63,383 nucleotides of DNA from Mitsuokella sp. oral taxon 131 str. W9106. Lineage in GTDB: Bacteria; Bacillota; Negativicutes; Selenomonadales; Selenomonadaceae. Positions within the stretch are counted from its first letter, which is position 1. Each line of letters starts with the position of its first letter. Of this stretch, positions 1 through 9,150 are shown in pieces. The position numbers and the translations under genes are program-made. The stretch is from NCBI RefSeq assembly GCF_000469545.1, contig NZ_KI273066.1, positions 5,859-69,241 on the forward strand, in the 5' to 3' direction. The notes below the pieces were generated by a model, which worked only from the letters and a program-made list of their open reading frames with translations, searched no databases and was not told the DNA's origin.

Positions 1-3000
1 GACTTCCTGCGGCGTGATCTGCCCCGCGTGCGCCATCTTGATCGCATGTGCCGCCGGGTCGTAAGAGACGCCGGAGCTCGGTGCTGTCGTGAGTTCGTAG
101 TTGTTGAACATCTGCGCTGCCGCAGGCGCAAGCGTGATCGTGTAGTGCGCGGTACGCACACCGGCGTCTGCGCTGTCATAGGCTGCCTTCGCCGCATACT
201 CTTCTGGGTCAAGCGTCGTCATGCTCGCAGCGGACGGCCCGATGCGAACGGAGTGAATATAGTCCTTCGCATCCATGCGTCCCGTGTCCTGGCGGTTCCA
301 CGCGGAATGGTTGTAGCTGACGTCCGTGCTCCCGTCGTATACCTTTTGGATCGCACCAAAATCAACCTTGACGGCATCGTCAAAGTTCATCTGTTTCGGT
401 TTGATTTTTCCTGCTTTTTCCTGCACGATGGAGGTCACGCCGTCTGCCATCTTGTAGTTACGGTTCGTGATGGCCGTCGCGATGTCGGCGTCCGCGCCCG
501 ATGCCGTCCTGCCCATGTACTGCATCGTCTTTTTCGATACGGCGCCGCCCTCGCGCAGGACGTTCGCGTCCTTTTGGAAGCTTGCCGCATTCGTGCCCGT
601 GCCGTAGTAGCCCTTGAGCTTCGTCGCATCAAAAATCTGCCCGAACGTCTCGCCGTTTACGAAGTCCGCGCTCTGCGCCGTCGATGCGGCCTGATTCATG
701 GTGTCCTTGGGTTCGGTTCCGCTCGCGTTTTCCGTGACGCGCGCCGTTCCGTCGTAGGTTTTCTCGACTTCGTCGCCAAATGTGATGGTTCGGATTTCCT
801 TTTGCAGGATCTTGCCCTTGCCGATGAGGTCGATCGCGCCGATAGTTCCGCCCGCGCCGGACGTCGCTGCGGTGGCATCAACGTACAGTTCGTAGTTCTG
901 CGGGTTCGTCTGGAGATTGACCTTGTAGGTGACGTTTTGCGCCACGACGTTGCCCGCTCCGTCAAACTGCACGTCTTTTGACGCATACTGCGCCGAGAGG
1001 TCGTTCGCCGTGAGCGCGAGGTCATGTTTTTGATCCGCCTTGCTGACGGCGACGAGCGGCGTGAGATCGACCGGCGTGCCCGTGACATTCGTCTGCGCGT
1101 TCGTCACGACATCACGCAGGCCATTGTAGACCTTCGTCGTCTCTGGTGCCGTGAGCGTCATTACCACGCGCTGCGGCGTGATGGATGCACCGCTTGCCGT
1201 ATAATGGTAGACGCCGTTATCGAAGACGCCGGGGGAGAGCGCCGAAAAATCGTAGTTCTTCGCGATGGTATCGGAGATCTTGAACGTGTACTCTGCCGAC
1301 GATGCGCCCACGTTCGGCGAATCGTACTTCGCCGAGGTGATGGAATAGTCGCCGTTTGCCGCCTGAAGCGGGATGCCTGCAAGCGTAAACGCGTTCACGT
1401 AGTCGCCCGCCGTCTTTTTCGCGCCTGCGCCGCCCTGCCCGTACTGCCAGCCCGTATGGTCGTAGGCGACGGCGTCCGTGCCGTCGTAGGCCTTTGTGAT
1501 GGGCGCGAGCGTCACGCTGAACGGATTTCCACCCGGCGCGACCTGCTTCTTCGTGATCACGCCATAGCCCGTCTGATGCCATTCCTGCGCGTGCGTCGTC
1601 GGATTCTCTTTCTGCGTCGCAGATGCGAGCCTATAGTTGCCCGCATCCGTGCCCTGCAGCTCAAGCGTGTAGTCGATCGGCTTTCCCATGCCGACATTCG
1701 CGTCGTTATACTTCGCCTGGCTGAGGAGTGCCGGATTGAGCGTCACCTGATCCTGCACGCCGCTGTCGCCCGTCAAAAGCCCCGTGATCTGCGCGTTGAT
1801 CTGCGCGGGGTTCTGGATATTCGTATTGCCGTCGTATTCCTTCGTCGGCGTGCCGAACGTGACTGTGAGCGAAGCCGGCGTGATCGCGTTGTCCATCGTC
1901 TGGAGCTGCGTGATCCGATGGTTCGCGGGGTCGTTCCCCGTATAGCTGCGGTCGACGATGTAGTAGTTGCCGAGCGCCTGCGTCGCGGGGTCGAGCTTGA
2001 CCTCGTACGTGACCGTCTTGCCCGTGCCGACGTTCTTATCGTAGTAGGCTGCCGTGCTCTCGTTCGTCCCATCGATGAGGCCTTCAAGCGTTACGGCAGC
2101 ATCGCCCGCGACGCCCGCCGCGCGCTTTGCGTCGTAGACTTTCGTCAGCGGGTCGCGCTTGGCGCTCGCGTAGACCGTCTTCGGCGTGATCGTGCCGCCG
2201 TTTACGGCCGTGTAGCTGTAGTTGCCCGACGCATCCTTCAGCGAGGCGTCGAGCGTGTAGTCGCCTTTCTCGACGGCCTTGAGCTTGTAGGTGACGTTTT
2301 GCAGCGCGCCGTTATGGCTGTCCTTCGATGCGTACGCGCCGCTCACGACATGGTAGTCGACATGCACTGTATGTCCGTTCGATGTGCCCGTCATGGCATG
2401 GAGCTTCCCCGCATCCGTCCCCGTATGATGGGTCAGGAAATACGCCGCCCCCTCGGATTCGTGCCCCGCCGGCGCGATGACGTTCTGGTTGCCGTCGTAC
2501 ACCTTTTCCGCATGGTCCGCCGTGACCGTCACATGCTGGAGAGTCACGGGCTTGATCTTGCCGCCCTTCTCCTGCACGAAGCTTCCGTCACCCTGCAGCG
2601 TTCCTGCCGCGAGCGTGTAGTTGTGATCCTTCATGGCGTCCGCGAGGCTCGCCGCACCGTTCGTCCCCGCGTAGCGCACGGCCGTCTTGATGACATTTTG
2701 CGCCGCGTCGCGGTTGACGTGCTCGTTCTCCGTGAATGTGCCAGCCGCCGTTCTCCCGTACGCGCCCTGGATCTTCGACGCGTCGAACACATCCCAAATC
2801 TTGTCCGTGCCGACGAGCCCCGTCGCCGTCGCATCCTTCAGCGCCCGGTCTACCGTATTCGTGTTCTTCCCGCTGACGATATTGTCCGTGCCGCCGTTGA
2901 GCTCCGCCGTCGTGTCGTAGAACTTCTCGACATCGCCCATCCTGAAGCCCGTGAGTTCTCTCTGCTCGATGCGCCCGCCCTTTCCTGCGTCGAGGGAGAC

Positions 3001-6000
3001 CTGATTCGGCGCAGCCGAAGCAGCCCCGACAAACGTGTAGTTTGCCGAGGGGCTCGCACCGTTTTTGACCGTGACCGTGTAGGTCACATCCTTGTCGAGG
3101 ACGACATGATTCGCCGCATCCCAGTTGACGTCCTTTGCCGCCTCCGTGCCGGTCTGCTTGTAGATGCCCGTATAGGCAATCTTGTCCGTGTCGCCTGCGA
3201 CGAGGTGGTACCTTTCATTCTCCGCTTCCGTCTTCGCGGGGTCGTCGTCGTAGACGATGTAGTCGTCCGTGCCGAATTCGAGGTTCTCGGTTCCCGTGCC
3301 GCCGCGCTTGACCTTCGCATCGCCATCGTACGGCTTGACGGCCTTCGCCGCGCCTGCCTTGACCTTCAGCTCACGCGGCGTGATCGTGCCCTTGCCGTAG
3401 ACGTCGTACTGCGTGCCGTCCGTCTTGAGCGCGACAGTCGGCGCGTCAAGGAACGCATAGTTTTCCGCATCCGAGCCTGTGACCGTGACCTTGTAGCGGA
3501 CGGCCTGCGCGCCGTCCGTCGCGCCGAGCGCGGCGTTGTACACGTTCTTCGTCAGCGGGCTGCCCGTGCCCTGCGCGGTCGTGAAGTCTGCCGCCGTAGC
3601 GGTAAACTGGATGTCATCCGTTCCGACGAGACCCAGCGCGGTCGGCGTCGCCGTGGAGGAAAGCCTTACCGTGCGGCCATCCGTGGGGCCGACGGGGTCG
3701 GTGTACGACGTGTGTCCGTTGTACTGGCGCGTCGCATCCTGCTCCGTCAGGATCCCGGATACGTTCTTGTACCATGCGTAGTCCGTGCGGCTGATCGTGC
3801 GCGGCGTGATCTTGCCGCCCGCCTGATGGAGGACGCCCGTGCCGCCCGTCGATGCATCCGATGGAACGGGTGCCACGGCAGCGTTCCAGTTGCTGTCTTT
3901 CGTCAGCCTGCCCTTTTTGCTGTAGATGGCTTCGCTGCCGTAGACGAGCGTGTAATTGCCCGCCGTCGCGCCCGTGAGCTTGATGCCCGTATACGCGATG
4001 TCGTGCGTGCCAACCTTTTTCGTCTCCTGGTACGTGCCGTCCGTCTGCTTGTCGACGTACTTCGCCTTGCCGCTGACACTGAGCACGACATCGTCCGCGC
4101 CATGGACATTCGTCCTGTCCATGCTGAAATCGGCCGTCGTGAAGTTTCGGGCGGTATCCGTGGAAAGGCCGTTTCCTGCCGTCATGACGTCTGCCGTGCC
4201 GTCGTAAATCTTTTGGCTCGCCGCAGGAAGCGTGCTGAGTGCTAGCGTCCGCTGATAGATCAGCCCCTTGGAAAAGGTGTCGATGGCGGCGTCCGCCGGA
4301 TTGATGACGTAGTCATGCCCCGTATAGGCGCTGCCGTTCGACGTCAGCGTGAGCGTGCCGCCCAAATGGACATACTTCTTCGCCCCCACGTCTTGTTTGT
4401 CGTCCGCATTCGTGTACGAAGTCGGGCGGTCCCAGTCCTCTGCGGCGGACTGTGCCTTCGTCGTATCCGGGTTGACGTACTTGCCCGTGATTCCGCTCGT
4501 ATTGACGACGAGGCCTGCCGCCTTATCCTCATCCAGGATACCGTGAACGTTGGTGCTCGTCCCCTCGTAGAGCGCCGCAATTTTGGACGCATCGACATTT
4601 GCCGTGCCGTCGTACTCCTTTTTGAACACGACTTCCTTGAGATCCTTCTGCGGGACGGAAACCGTGCGCGGCGCGATGGAGATGTTGCCGCCGACGAGGT
4701 CGTAGCCCGCCTGGTCGGACCAAAGGAGCGCCCGCGACTGCTGCGCCCCGTCATAGGTCGCGTGCAGTTGCCCGTATTTCCCCTCATCCTGCCCGTAGAA
4801 GATGTGCGTCCCCCGATCCCCCGAGAATGCGATGGCTTTATTCTGCGCGATATTGCCGTCGGCCGCAACGCCGCCTGCCGTCGAGGTCGTGTCCTGAAGC
4901 TCCTTGCCGTCCTCGTCCACGATCTTCAGGAAGCGGGCATTGTAAAGAAGCCCGTCTGCTGGATTCGTCCCGCTTGCAGGGATGTCCCTGCCGCCGTTTT
5001 TGCCGCCGTTGTAGCGCGTCGCCGCCGTGTCCTGCTCCGTATACGTGCCGCCCGTGCCTTTCTTGTAGTAGGCATAGCGATAGTCCACCGTCTTGATGCC
5101 GCGCGTCATCGAGGTGAGAATCGGAAGCGCGCGCCCCTCGTAGATGCGCCAGGAGGGACGCGTGACCTTGCCGGTCGCCGTGTCGATGTGGACGCCGCCG
5201 GTATCGGAGATGTCGCCCAGCCAGCCGATATTCGACGCGCCCGGCGTATCGCTTTGCGGCGTGTTGTACATCCTGATGCTTTGGACATCGTCCTGCGTGA
5301 CCGTAGGAATATCCGTTGCCGCCCCCGCATGATTGTACAGCTTGGCCGCCGCATACTTGCGGATGATGATGGAATCCACCACAGGCGGTGTCGGCGCAGT
5401 TGCACCCGACATGGTCGAGTCGGCAGTGGAAAGCGGCGTGCTGAAATAGCTGTTCTGCACGTTGAACTTCGAGTTTGGGACAGCCACGTAGTGTAAGAAG
5501 CCGTAATTCGTCGTGCTGCCCGCAGGATAATTCGCGATGACGTAGCTATGGTCGACCGCCCCCTCGCCTGTCAGGTTGCCAATCATCGCCTTGCTGGCGG
5601 CCTCATTGGCGCGCGTCGTATAGCTGTACGAAATATTCGTCTTGTCGCTCATGGAGGTGCCTGCAGTGCCGATGAGGGCGCCAGCATGTGTTTGGACGCC
5701 CGAAACACTCGTCGTGCCGTCCGAGTAGACGTGGTCGACTGTCGTCACCCCGGTGGCCTTCCCGATCAGCGCGCCTCCGGGGCTAGCGGCGGAAACGCCT
5801 GTGATCGTGGCATCGACGATGCCAACGTTCTGGATCGTGGCGTTCGCGGTCGTGCGGAACAGACCGCCGCCCGTCGTACTCGTCATGTTCCTGACCTTGT
5901 GGAACATGCCGTCGAACTTGCCGGAGAACGAAGCGACCGGCGCAAAGCCCGTCGCCGTCGTCGCGTCGATGTCGTCGACCAGCATGAAGTTGCCCGATGA

Positions 6001-6777
6001 ATTTGCCGCAAACTTCGTCGTCCAGTTCGAGCCGTCGACGGTCTGGTAGTTGTCCGTCACGGACGTCGCCGCCGCCGTTGAGCCATCAAGGTTCTGCATG
6101 GTGTAGGATGGGCTGGCAGCGGTTGCATTGCCGACGTGGATGTAGCCGCCGTTTGCTCCGTCCGCCTTGAGCGTCACATTCGCGCCCGTCGCTGAGACGT
6201 GGTCGCTCACGAAGCGGATGTTCGCGCCCTCGACCTCGACCTTCGTCGCCGAAATCTTGCCGAGGTTCACGACGTCTGCCGCGACGCCGGCAGACGGCAT
6301 CGCGAGCACGCTCTGGAGATTGCCCGCCGCCCTAGCCATTTCGGCAGCCGCCCTATCCACGTAGCGCGTCGAGGCGTAGAGATTGCCGACATTCACCTGC
6401 GCGTCCTTGCCGAAGATGATGCCGTTCGGGTTCACGACATAGACATCGCCGCCGCCCTGTACGATGCCGTTGATTTCCGACGTATTTGCACCCGTGACGA
6501 TGTTCATGTAATTCTTGTTATCAAACGCAACCGTTTCGTCTTTTTTGACGGAGAAGTCCTTCCAGCCGATGACGTTGTTCTGCACCGTGCTCGTGATCGT
6601 CGTATCGATGCCCGCTCCGGGCGCCGCACTCGCTCCCTGCGCGATGGCTGCCGTCGTCGCGACGGACGTGTCCTGTATCGGCGCGCCAAAAGCCGTCGGG
6701 ACGATGCTGAACATCCCGGCGGTCAGCGCGAGTCCTACGCTCCTCGCAACCCGTTCTCTCCGTCTATCCTTGCCCAT
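1..6777 (-). CDS. Two-partner-secretion exoprotein (filamentous haemagglutinin type) with MBG/YDG repeats, 3' end outside window
   Basis: The reading frame opens at 6777 and stays open to base 1, giving 2259 visible residues, so the C-terminus lies beyond the left edge. Residues 1-32 are a basic, then hydrophobic signal peptide ending near AFGA. The next ~220 residues match the haemagglutination-activity/TPS domain, with the hallmark NPNG at residues 116-119 (bases 6421-6432). After a ~500-residue spacer with Gly/Ser/Thr-rich beta-helix-like sequence come about a dozen MBG/YDG-type modules, each marked by YDGT-like motifs (first near 4610), often followed by a GKI/GTITP phrase. Known TPS proteins are exported by the Sec system and then by an outer-membrane TpsB pore; no TpsB gene is visible here. 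Start: GGGAGAGG precedes the ATG at 6777; an in-frame ATG at 6792 overlaps that ribosome site and is less likely. Probable role: surface adhesin (inference). Confidence 0.9.
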   Translation of the reverse strand, partial: MGKDRRRERVARSVGLALTAGMFSIVPTAFGAPIQDTSVATTAAIAQGASAAPGAGIDTTITSTVQNNVIGWKDFSVKKDETVAFDNKNYMNIVTGANTSEINGIVQGGGDVYVVNPNGIIFGKDAQVNVGNLYASTRYVDRAAAEMARAAGNLQSVLAMPSAGVAADVVNLGKISATKVEVEGANIRFVSDHVSATGANVTLKADGANGGYIHVGNATAASPSYTMQNLDGSTAAATSVTDNYQTVDGSNWTTKFAANSSGNFMLVDDIDATTATGFAPVASFSGKFDGMFHKVRNMTSTTGGGLFRTTANATIQNVGIVDATITGVSAASPGGALIGKATGVTTVDHVYSDGTTSVSGVQTHAGALIGTAGTSMSDKTNISYSYTTRANEAASKAMIGNLTGEGAVDHSYVIANYPAGSTTNYGFLHYVAVPNSKFNVQNSYFSTPLSTADSTMSGATAPTPPVVDSIIIRKYAAAKLYNHAGAATDIPTVTQDDVQSIRMYNTPQSDTPGASNIGWLGDISDTGGVHIDTATGKVTRPSWRIYEGRALPILTSMTRGIKTVDYRYAYYKKGTGGTYTEQDTAATRYNGGKNGGRDIPASGTNPADGLLYNARFLKIVDEDGKELQDTTSTAGGVAADGNIAQNKAIAFSGDRGTHIFYGQDEGKYGQLHATYDGAQQSRALLWSDQAGYDLVGGNISIAPRTVSVPQKDLKEVVFKKEYDGTANVDASKIAALYEGTSTNVHGILDEDKAAGLVVNTSGITGKYVNPDTTKAQSAAEDWDRPTSYTNADDKQDVGAKKYVHLGGTLTLTSNGSAYTGHDYVINPADAAIDTFSKGLIYQRTLALSTLPAASQKIYDGTADVMTAGNGLSTDTARNFTTADFSMDRTNVHGADDVVLSVSGKAKYVDKQTDGTYQETKKVGTHDIAYTGIKLTGATAGNYTLVYGSEAIYSKKGRLTKDSNWNAAVAPVPSDASTGGTGVLHQAGGKITPRTISRTDYAWYKNVSGILTEQDATRQYNGHTSYTDPVGPTDGRTVRLSSTATPTALGLVGTDDIQFTATAADFTTAQGTGSPLTKNVYNAALGATDGAQAVRYKVTVTGSDAENYAFLDAPTVALKTDGTQYDVYGKGTITPRELKVKAGAAKAVKPYDGDAKVKRGGTGTENLEFGTDDYIVYDDDPAKTEAENERYHLVAGDTDKIAYTGIYKQTGTEAAKDVNWDAANHVVLDKDVTYTVTVKNGASPSANYTFVGAASAAPNQVSLDAGKGGRIEQRELTGFRMGDVEKFYDTTAELNGGTDNIVSGKNTNTVDRALKDATATGLVGTDKIWDVFDASKIQGAYGRTAAGTFTENEHVNRDAAQNVIKTAVRYAGTNGAASLADAMKDHNYTLAAGTLQGDGSFVQEKGGKIKPVTLQHVTVTADHAEKVYDGNQNVIAPAGHESEGAAYFLTHHTGTDAGKLHAMTGTSNGHTVHVDYHVVSGAYASKDSHNGALQNVTYKLKAVEKGDYTLDASLKDASGNYSYTAVNGGTITPKTVYASAKRDPLTKVYDAKRAAGVAGDAAVTLEGLIDGTNESTAAYYDKNVGTGKTVTYEVKLDPATQALGNYYIVDRSYTGNDPANHRITQLQTMDNAITPASLTVTFGTPTKEYDGNTNIQNPAQINAQITGLLTGDSGVQDQVTLNPALLSQAKYNDANVGMGKPIDYTLELQGTDAGNYRLASATQKENPTTHAQEWHQTGYGVITKKQVAPGGNPFSVTLAPITKAYDGTDAVAYDHTGWQYGQGGAGAKKTAGDYVNAFTLAGIPLQAANGDYSITSAKYDSPNVGASSAEYTFKISDTIAKNYDFSALSPGVFDNGVYHYTASGASITPQRVVMTLTAPETTKVYNGLRDVVTNAQTNVTGTPVDLTPLVAVSKADQKHDLALTANDLSAQYASKDVQFDGAGNVVAQNVTYKVNLQTNPQNYELYVDATAATSGAGGTIGAIDLIGKGKILQKEIRTITFGDEVEKTYDGTARVTENASGTEPKDTMNQAASTAQSADFVNGETFGQIFDATKLKGYYGTGTNAASFQKDANVLREGGAVSKKTMQYMGRTASGADADIATAITNRNYKMADGVTSIVQEKAGKIKPKQMNFDDAVKVDFGAIQKVYDGSTDVSYNHSAWNRQDTGRMDAKDYIHSVRIGPSAASMTTLDPEEYAAKAAYDSADAGVRTAHYTITLAPAAAQMFNNYELTTAPSSGVSYDPAAHAIKMAHAGQITPQEV

Positions 6778-6841
6778 CGTGACCTCTCCCATCTGCGGCG
6801 TATTGCATTCCCCTAAAACGTGACAATTTTCCTAGGCTATC

Positions 6842-6870
6842 ATTATACAATGATATCGAATTTTTGTCGA
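6842..6870 (-). promoter_or_regulatory. Promoter of the TPS exoprotein gene
   Basis: On the minus strand TCGACA (6865-6870), a 17-bp spacer and TATAAT (6842-6847) form a near-consensus sigma-A promoter about 65 bp upstream of the start codon. Confidence 0.75.
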
Positions 6871-6874
6871 TATC
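6852..6874. repeat. Inverted repeat overlapping the exoprotein promoter
   Basis: GATATCGA and TCGATATC are perfect 8-bp arms around a 7-bp centre, covering the -35 element and most of the spacer. The position suits a repressor operator. Just upstream, AAGGCAAAC occurs twice (6878-6886 and 6890-6898), 12 bp apart. Confidence 0.6.
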
Positions 6875-6984
6875 CTTAAGGCAAACCACAAGGCAAACGA
6901 CGATCGGTTTAAGCGGCAGCCTGCCTTTCCCATTGCACATCCTGTCAAGGATAGAGATACGAATGGAACACCCATAACGATACA

Positions 6985-7026
6985 GCAAAAAAGCGCATCC
7001 CCACCGAAAGCAGAGATACGCTCTTT
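6985..7026 (-). terminator. Rho-independent terminator of flagellin
   Basis: On the minus strand, 11-bp arms at 7015-7025 and 6989-6999 (with G-T pairs) are followed by a run of T, ending just downstream of the flagellin stop codon. Confidence 0.75.
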
Positions 7027-7034
7027 TGATTGCA

Positions 7035-8360
7035 TTACTGCAGCAGGCTCAGCACGCTGCTGCTGTTTTGGTTCGCCTGCGCGAGCATGGACTGGGAAGC
7101 CTGCTTCAGGACGTTGTTCTTCGTGTATGCCGTCATTTCCTTCGCCATGTCCGCATCGCGAATGACGGACTCGGAGGCCTGCGTGTTCTCGCTCGCCGTC
7201 GTGATATTGTCGCCCGTGTAGTCCATGCGGGAAAGCACCGAACCGACTTCCGTCTGCTGGTTGAGCACCTTCGCGAGTGCGTTGTCGAATACGTTGATCG
7301 CCGCACTTGCGTCCTGCTGCGTCAAGACGCTGATGGTCTTTCCGGCTGCCGTGCGAAGTCCGAGCGCATAGCTGCGCATGTCCTCAAAGCCTATCTTGAG
7401 GGACTGGTTCGCCTTGGTGCCGATATGGAAGACAAACGCGTTGTCCGGGGATGGATCCTGGGCGCGGATGGTCTCGGAAAAATTGTTGAGCACATCGTTT
7501 GCCGTGCGGTTGAGCGTGCCGTTCGAATTCACGACCTTGAACGTGACGCCCGAAAGCTGGTGATCCACGCCCGCATCTGCGGCAGTTATGTTCATCGCGA
7601 CATTGCCGCTGGCCGTCCTGACCTCATTGTTGACCCGATCCAAGCCAATGTAGTCGTTCCCGCCTATAATGGAGACCATGGCGGGCGGCGTCGCGGGAAC
7701 TGGGCGAGCATGGTTGATCATGTCCGCCAGCACTTCCGTCCCCACGGGATCCAGTGTGCGCGTGACCGTCCTGCCCTGGTAGACCGTGGAAATCTCAATC
7801 TTGCTGTCGCTCATGATGCCAAGGCTGCGTCCCGCAAAATCCTTCAGATCCGTAATCGCATCGAGCGAACTCGTCGCGGGATCGAGGCTTTCGTTCGTGA
7901 ACGTAGTGCGCGTGCCCGGCTGGTACACCTCATTATTGTGCGAGCCATCGATCAAGGTCTTGCCATTATAGGTGACTTCCGCATTTTCATCGAGCTGGTC
8001 AATGGCTTGATCAATTTCTTTCTGAATCGTCGCGCGGTCTGCATCCGTATTCGTATCGTTCGCCGCATCGATCGCCTTCTGCTTCAGCGTGCGCAGGACA
8101 TCGACGGAGCTTTGGAGACCGCCCGATGCGACCTTGAGCAGGCTCGCGCCCGTCTGCGTGTTGTCGTAGTCCTGGTCGAGTCCCTGTATCTGGACGCGCA
8201 TCTTCTCGGATATGGCATAGCCCGACGCGTCATCTGCCGCGCTGTTGATCTTCATGCCAGAAGCGACCTTCTTCAACGACTTCGCAAGCGCCTTGTCGTT
8301 CTTGTCGAGCTGATTGAGTGTGTTCTTTGCTGGCATATTGTTTTTGATGATCATTGCCAT
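7035..8360 (-). CDS. Flagellin
   Basis: A 441-residue flagellin. The N-terminal ~135 residues have the conserved D0/D1 helices (NTLNQLDKN, SGMKINSAADDASGYAIS) and the last ~90 residues the matching C-terminal D1/D0 helices, ending in NQNSSSVLSLLQ. The central ~200 residues are the variable surface-exposed part. It polymerises into the flagellar filament after export by the flagellar type III apparatus. The start at 8360 is chosen because AAGGAGG lies 8 bases upstream; a longer open frame to 8408 has no ribosome site. It stands alone: no other flagellar gene is nearby, and it has its own candidate sigma-28 promoter and terminator, as is usual for filament genes. Confidence 0.95.
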   Translation of the reverse strand: MAMIIKNNMPAKNTLNQLDKNDKALAKSLKKVASGMKINSAADDASGYAISEKMRVQIQGLDQDYDNTQTGASLLKVASGGLQSSVDVLRTLKQKAIDAANDTNTDADRATIQKEIDQAIDQLDENAEVTYNGKTLIDGSHNNEVYQPGTRTTFTNESLDPATSSLDAITDLKDFAGRSLGIMSDSKIEISTVYQGRTVTRTLDPVGTEVLADMINHARPVPATPPAMVSIIGGNDYIGLDRVNNEVRTASGNVAMNITAADAGVDHQLSGVTFKVVNSNGTLNRTANDVLNNFSETIRAQDPSPDNAFVFHIGTKANQSLKIGFEDMRSYALGLRTAAGKTISVLTQQDASAAINVFDNALAKVLNQQTEVGSVLSRMDYTGDNITTASENTQASESVIRDADMAKEMTAYTKNNVLKQASQSMLAQANQNSSSVLSLLQ

Positions 8361-8440
8361 GGGAAGTGCCTCCTTGTACCACTTGATAGCTGCCCTGCCA
8401 TTTCGCATTTTGCGTATAAATCGTTTTGTCTCTATGTTAT

Positions 8441-8467
8441 CTATCGTAGATATGCCATTTATCCTTA
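8441..8467 (-). promoter_or_regulatory. Candidate sigma-28 (FliA) promoter for flagellin
   Basis: TAAG (8464-8467), 15 bp, TACGATAG (8441-8448) on the minus strand resembles the flagellar consensus TAAA-N15-GCCGATAA, keeping CGATA in the -10 element. Transcription would begin about 75 bases before the flagellin start. The call rests on spacing and partial match. Confidence 0.45.
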
Positions 8468-8549
8468 AGCATTTTTCTCAGACGGATTTCGGTTTCCTCC
8501 ACGAATATACGATCTGCAAAACAAAAAAGGGTCATTTGATCCATTTCAT

Positions 8550-9023
8550 TCAGTAGCGCTGCCGATCCTTGAGTGCCCGCTCGACGTCGCGCTTGGCCGC
8601 TTTTTCGTGAAGCGCCTGCCGCTTGTCGTAGTTGTGCTTGCCGCTCGCAAGCGCGAGCTCTACTTTCGCCCTGCCGCGCTTGAAGTATATCTTGAGCGGC
8701 ACGAGCGTAAAGCCCCTTTCGCGCGTCTTGCCGAAAAGCCTGCCGATCTCGGCCTTATGCAGGAGGAGCTTGCGCCTTCGCAGCGGGTCGTGGTTGAAAA
8801 TATTGCCCTGCTCGTATGGGCTCACGTGCATGTTCTCGACAAAGACTTCGCCGCCCTCTATGACCGCATAGCTGTCCTTCAGGTTCGCCTTGCCCGCGCG
8901 AAGGGATTTGACTTCCGTTCCCTGCAGCGCGATGCCCGCTTCATACGTCTCGTGAATGAAGTAATCGTGGCGCGCCTTGCGGTTCTCGCAGGCGATCTTG
9001 ATGCCTGCGTTTTGTTTTCCCAT
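8550..9023 (-). CDS. smpB: SsrA (tmRNA)-binding protein SmpB
   Basis: The 157-residue product has normal SmpB length. It carries the family phrases [10 protein letters not shown] near the N-terminus, GTEVKSLR, and a basic C-terminal tail that folds in the ribosome decoding centre. SmpB binds tmRNA and is needed for rescue of stalled ribosomes. It is the last gene of a secG-esterase-rnr-smpB cluster that is common in Firmicutes. The tmRNA gene itself is not visible here. Start: the ATG at 9023 follows AAGGGGAGGAC. Confidence 0.97.
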   Translation of the reverse strand: MGKQNAGIKIACENRKARHDYFIHETYEAGIALQGTEVKSLRAGKANLKDSYAVIEGGEVFVENMHVSPYEQGNIFNHDPLRRRKLLLHKAEIGRLFGKTRERGFTLVPLKIYFKRGRAKVELALASGKHNYDKRQALHEKAAKRDVERALKDRQRY

Positions 9024-9150
9024 AGTCCTCCCCTTGAATCCACGTCTGCATCAAATGGCAAAATGGCACGGGCATGCATGCCGTGCGAAGACGCCTCGCT
9101 TTGCAGGCGGCTGTGCCGAATCCGGCAATCTGGCGTTGAATCTTGCTTCC

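Noticed and set aside
1024-4245. 1073-residue plus-strand open frame
   Set aside because: Extremely Arg/Val/Asp-rich translation with no domain, opposite to the continuous minus-strand exoprotein frame; a shadow of GC-rich codons. The same holds for 28-981 and 4315-5496.
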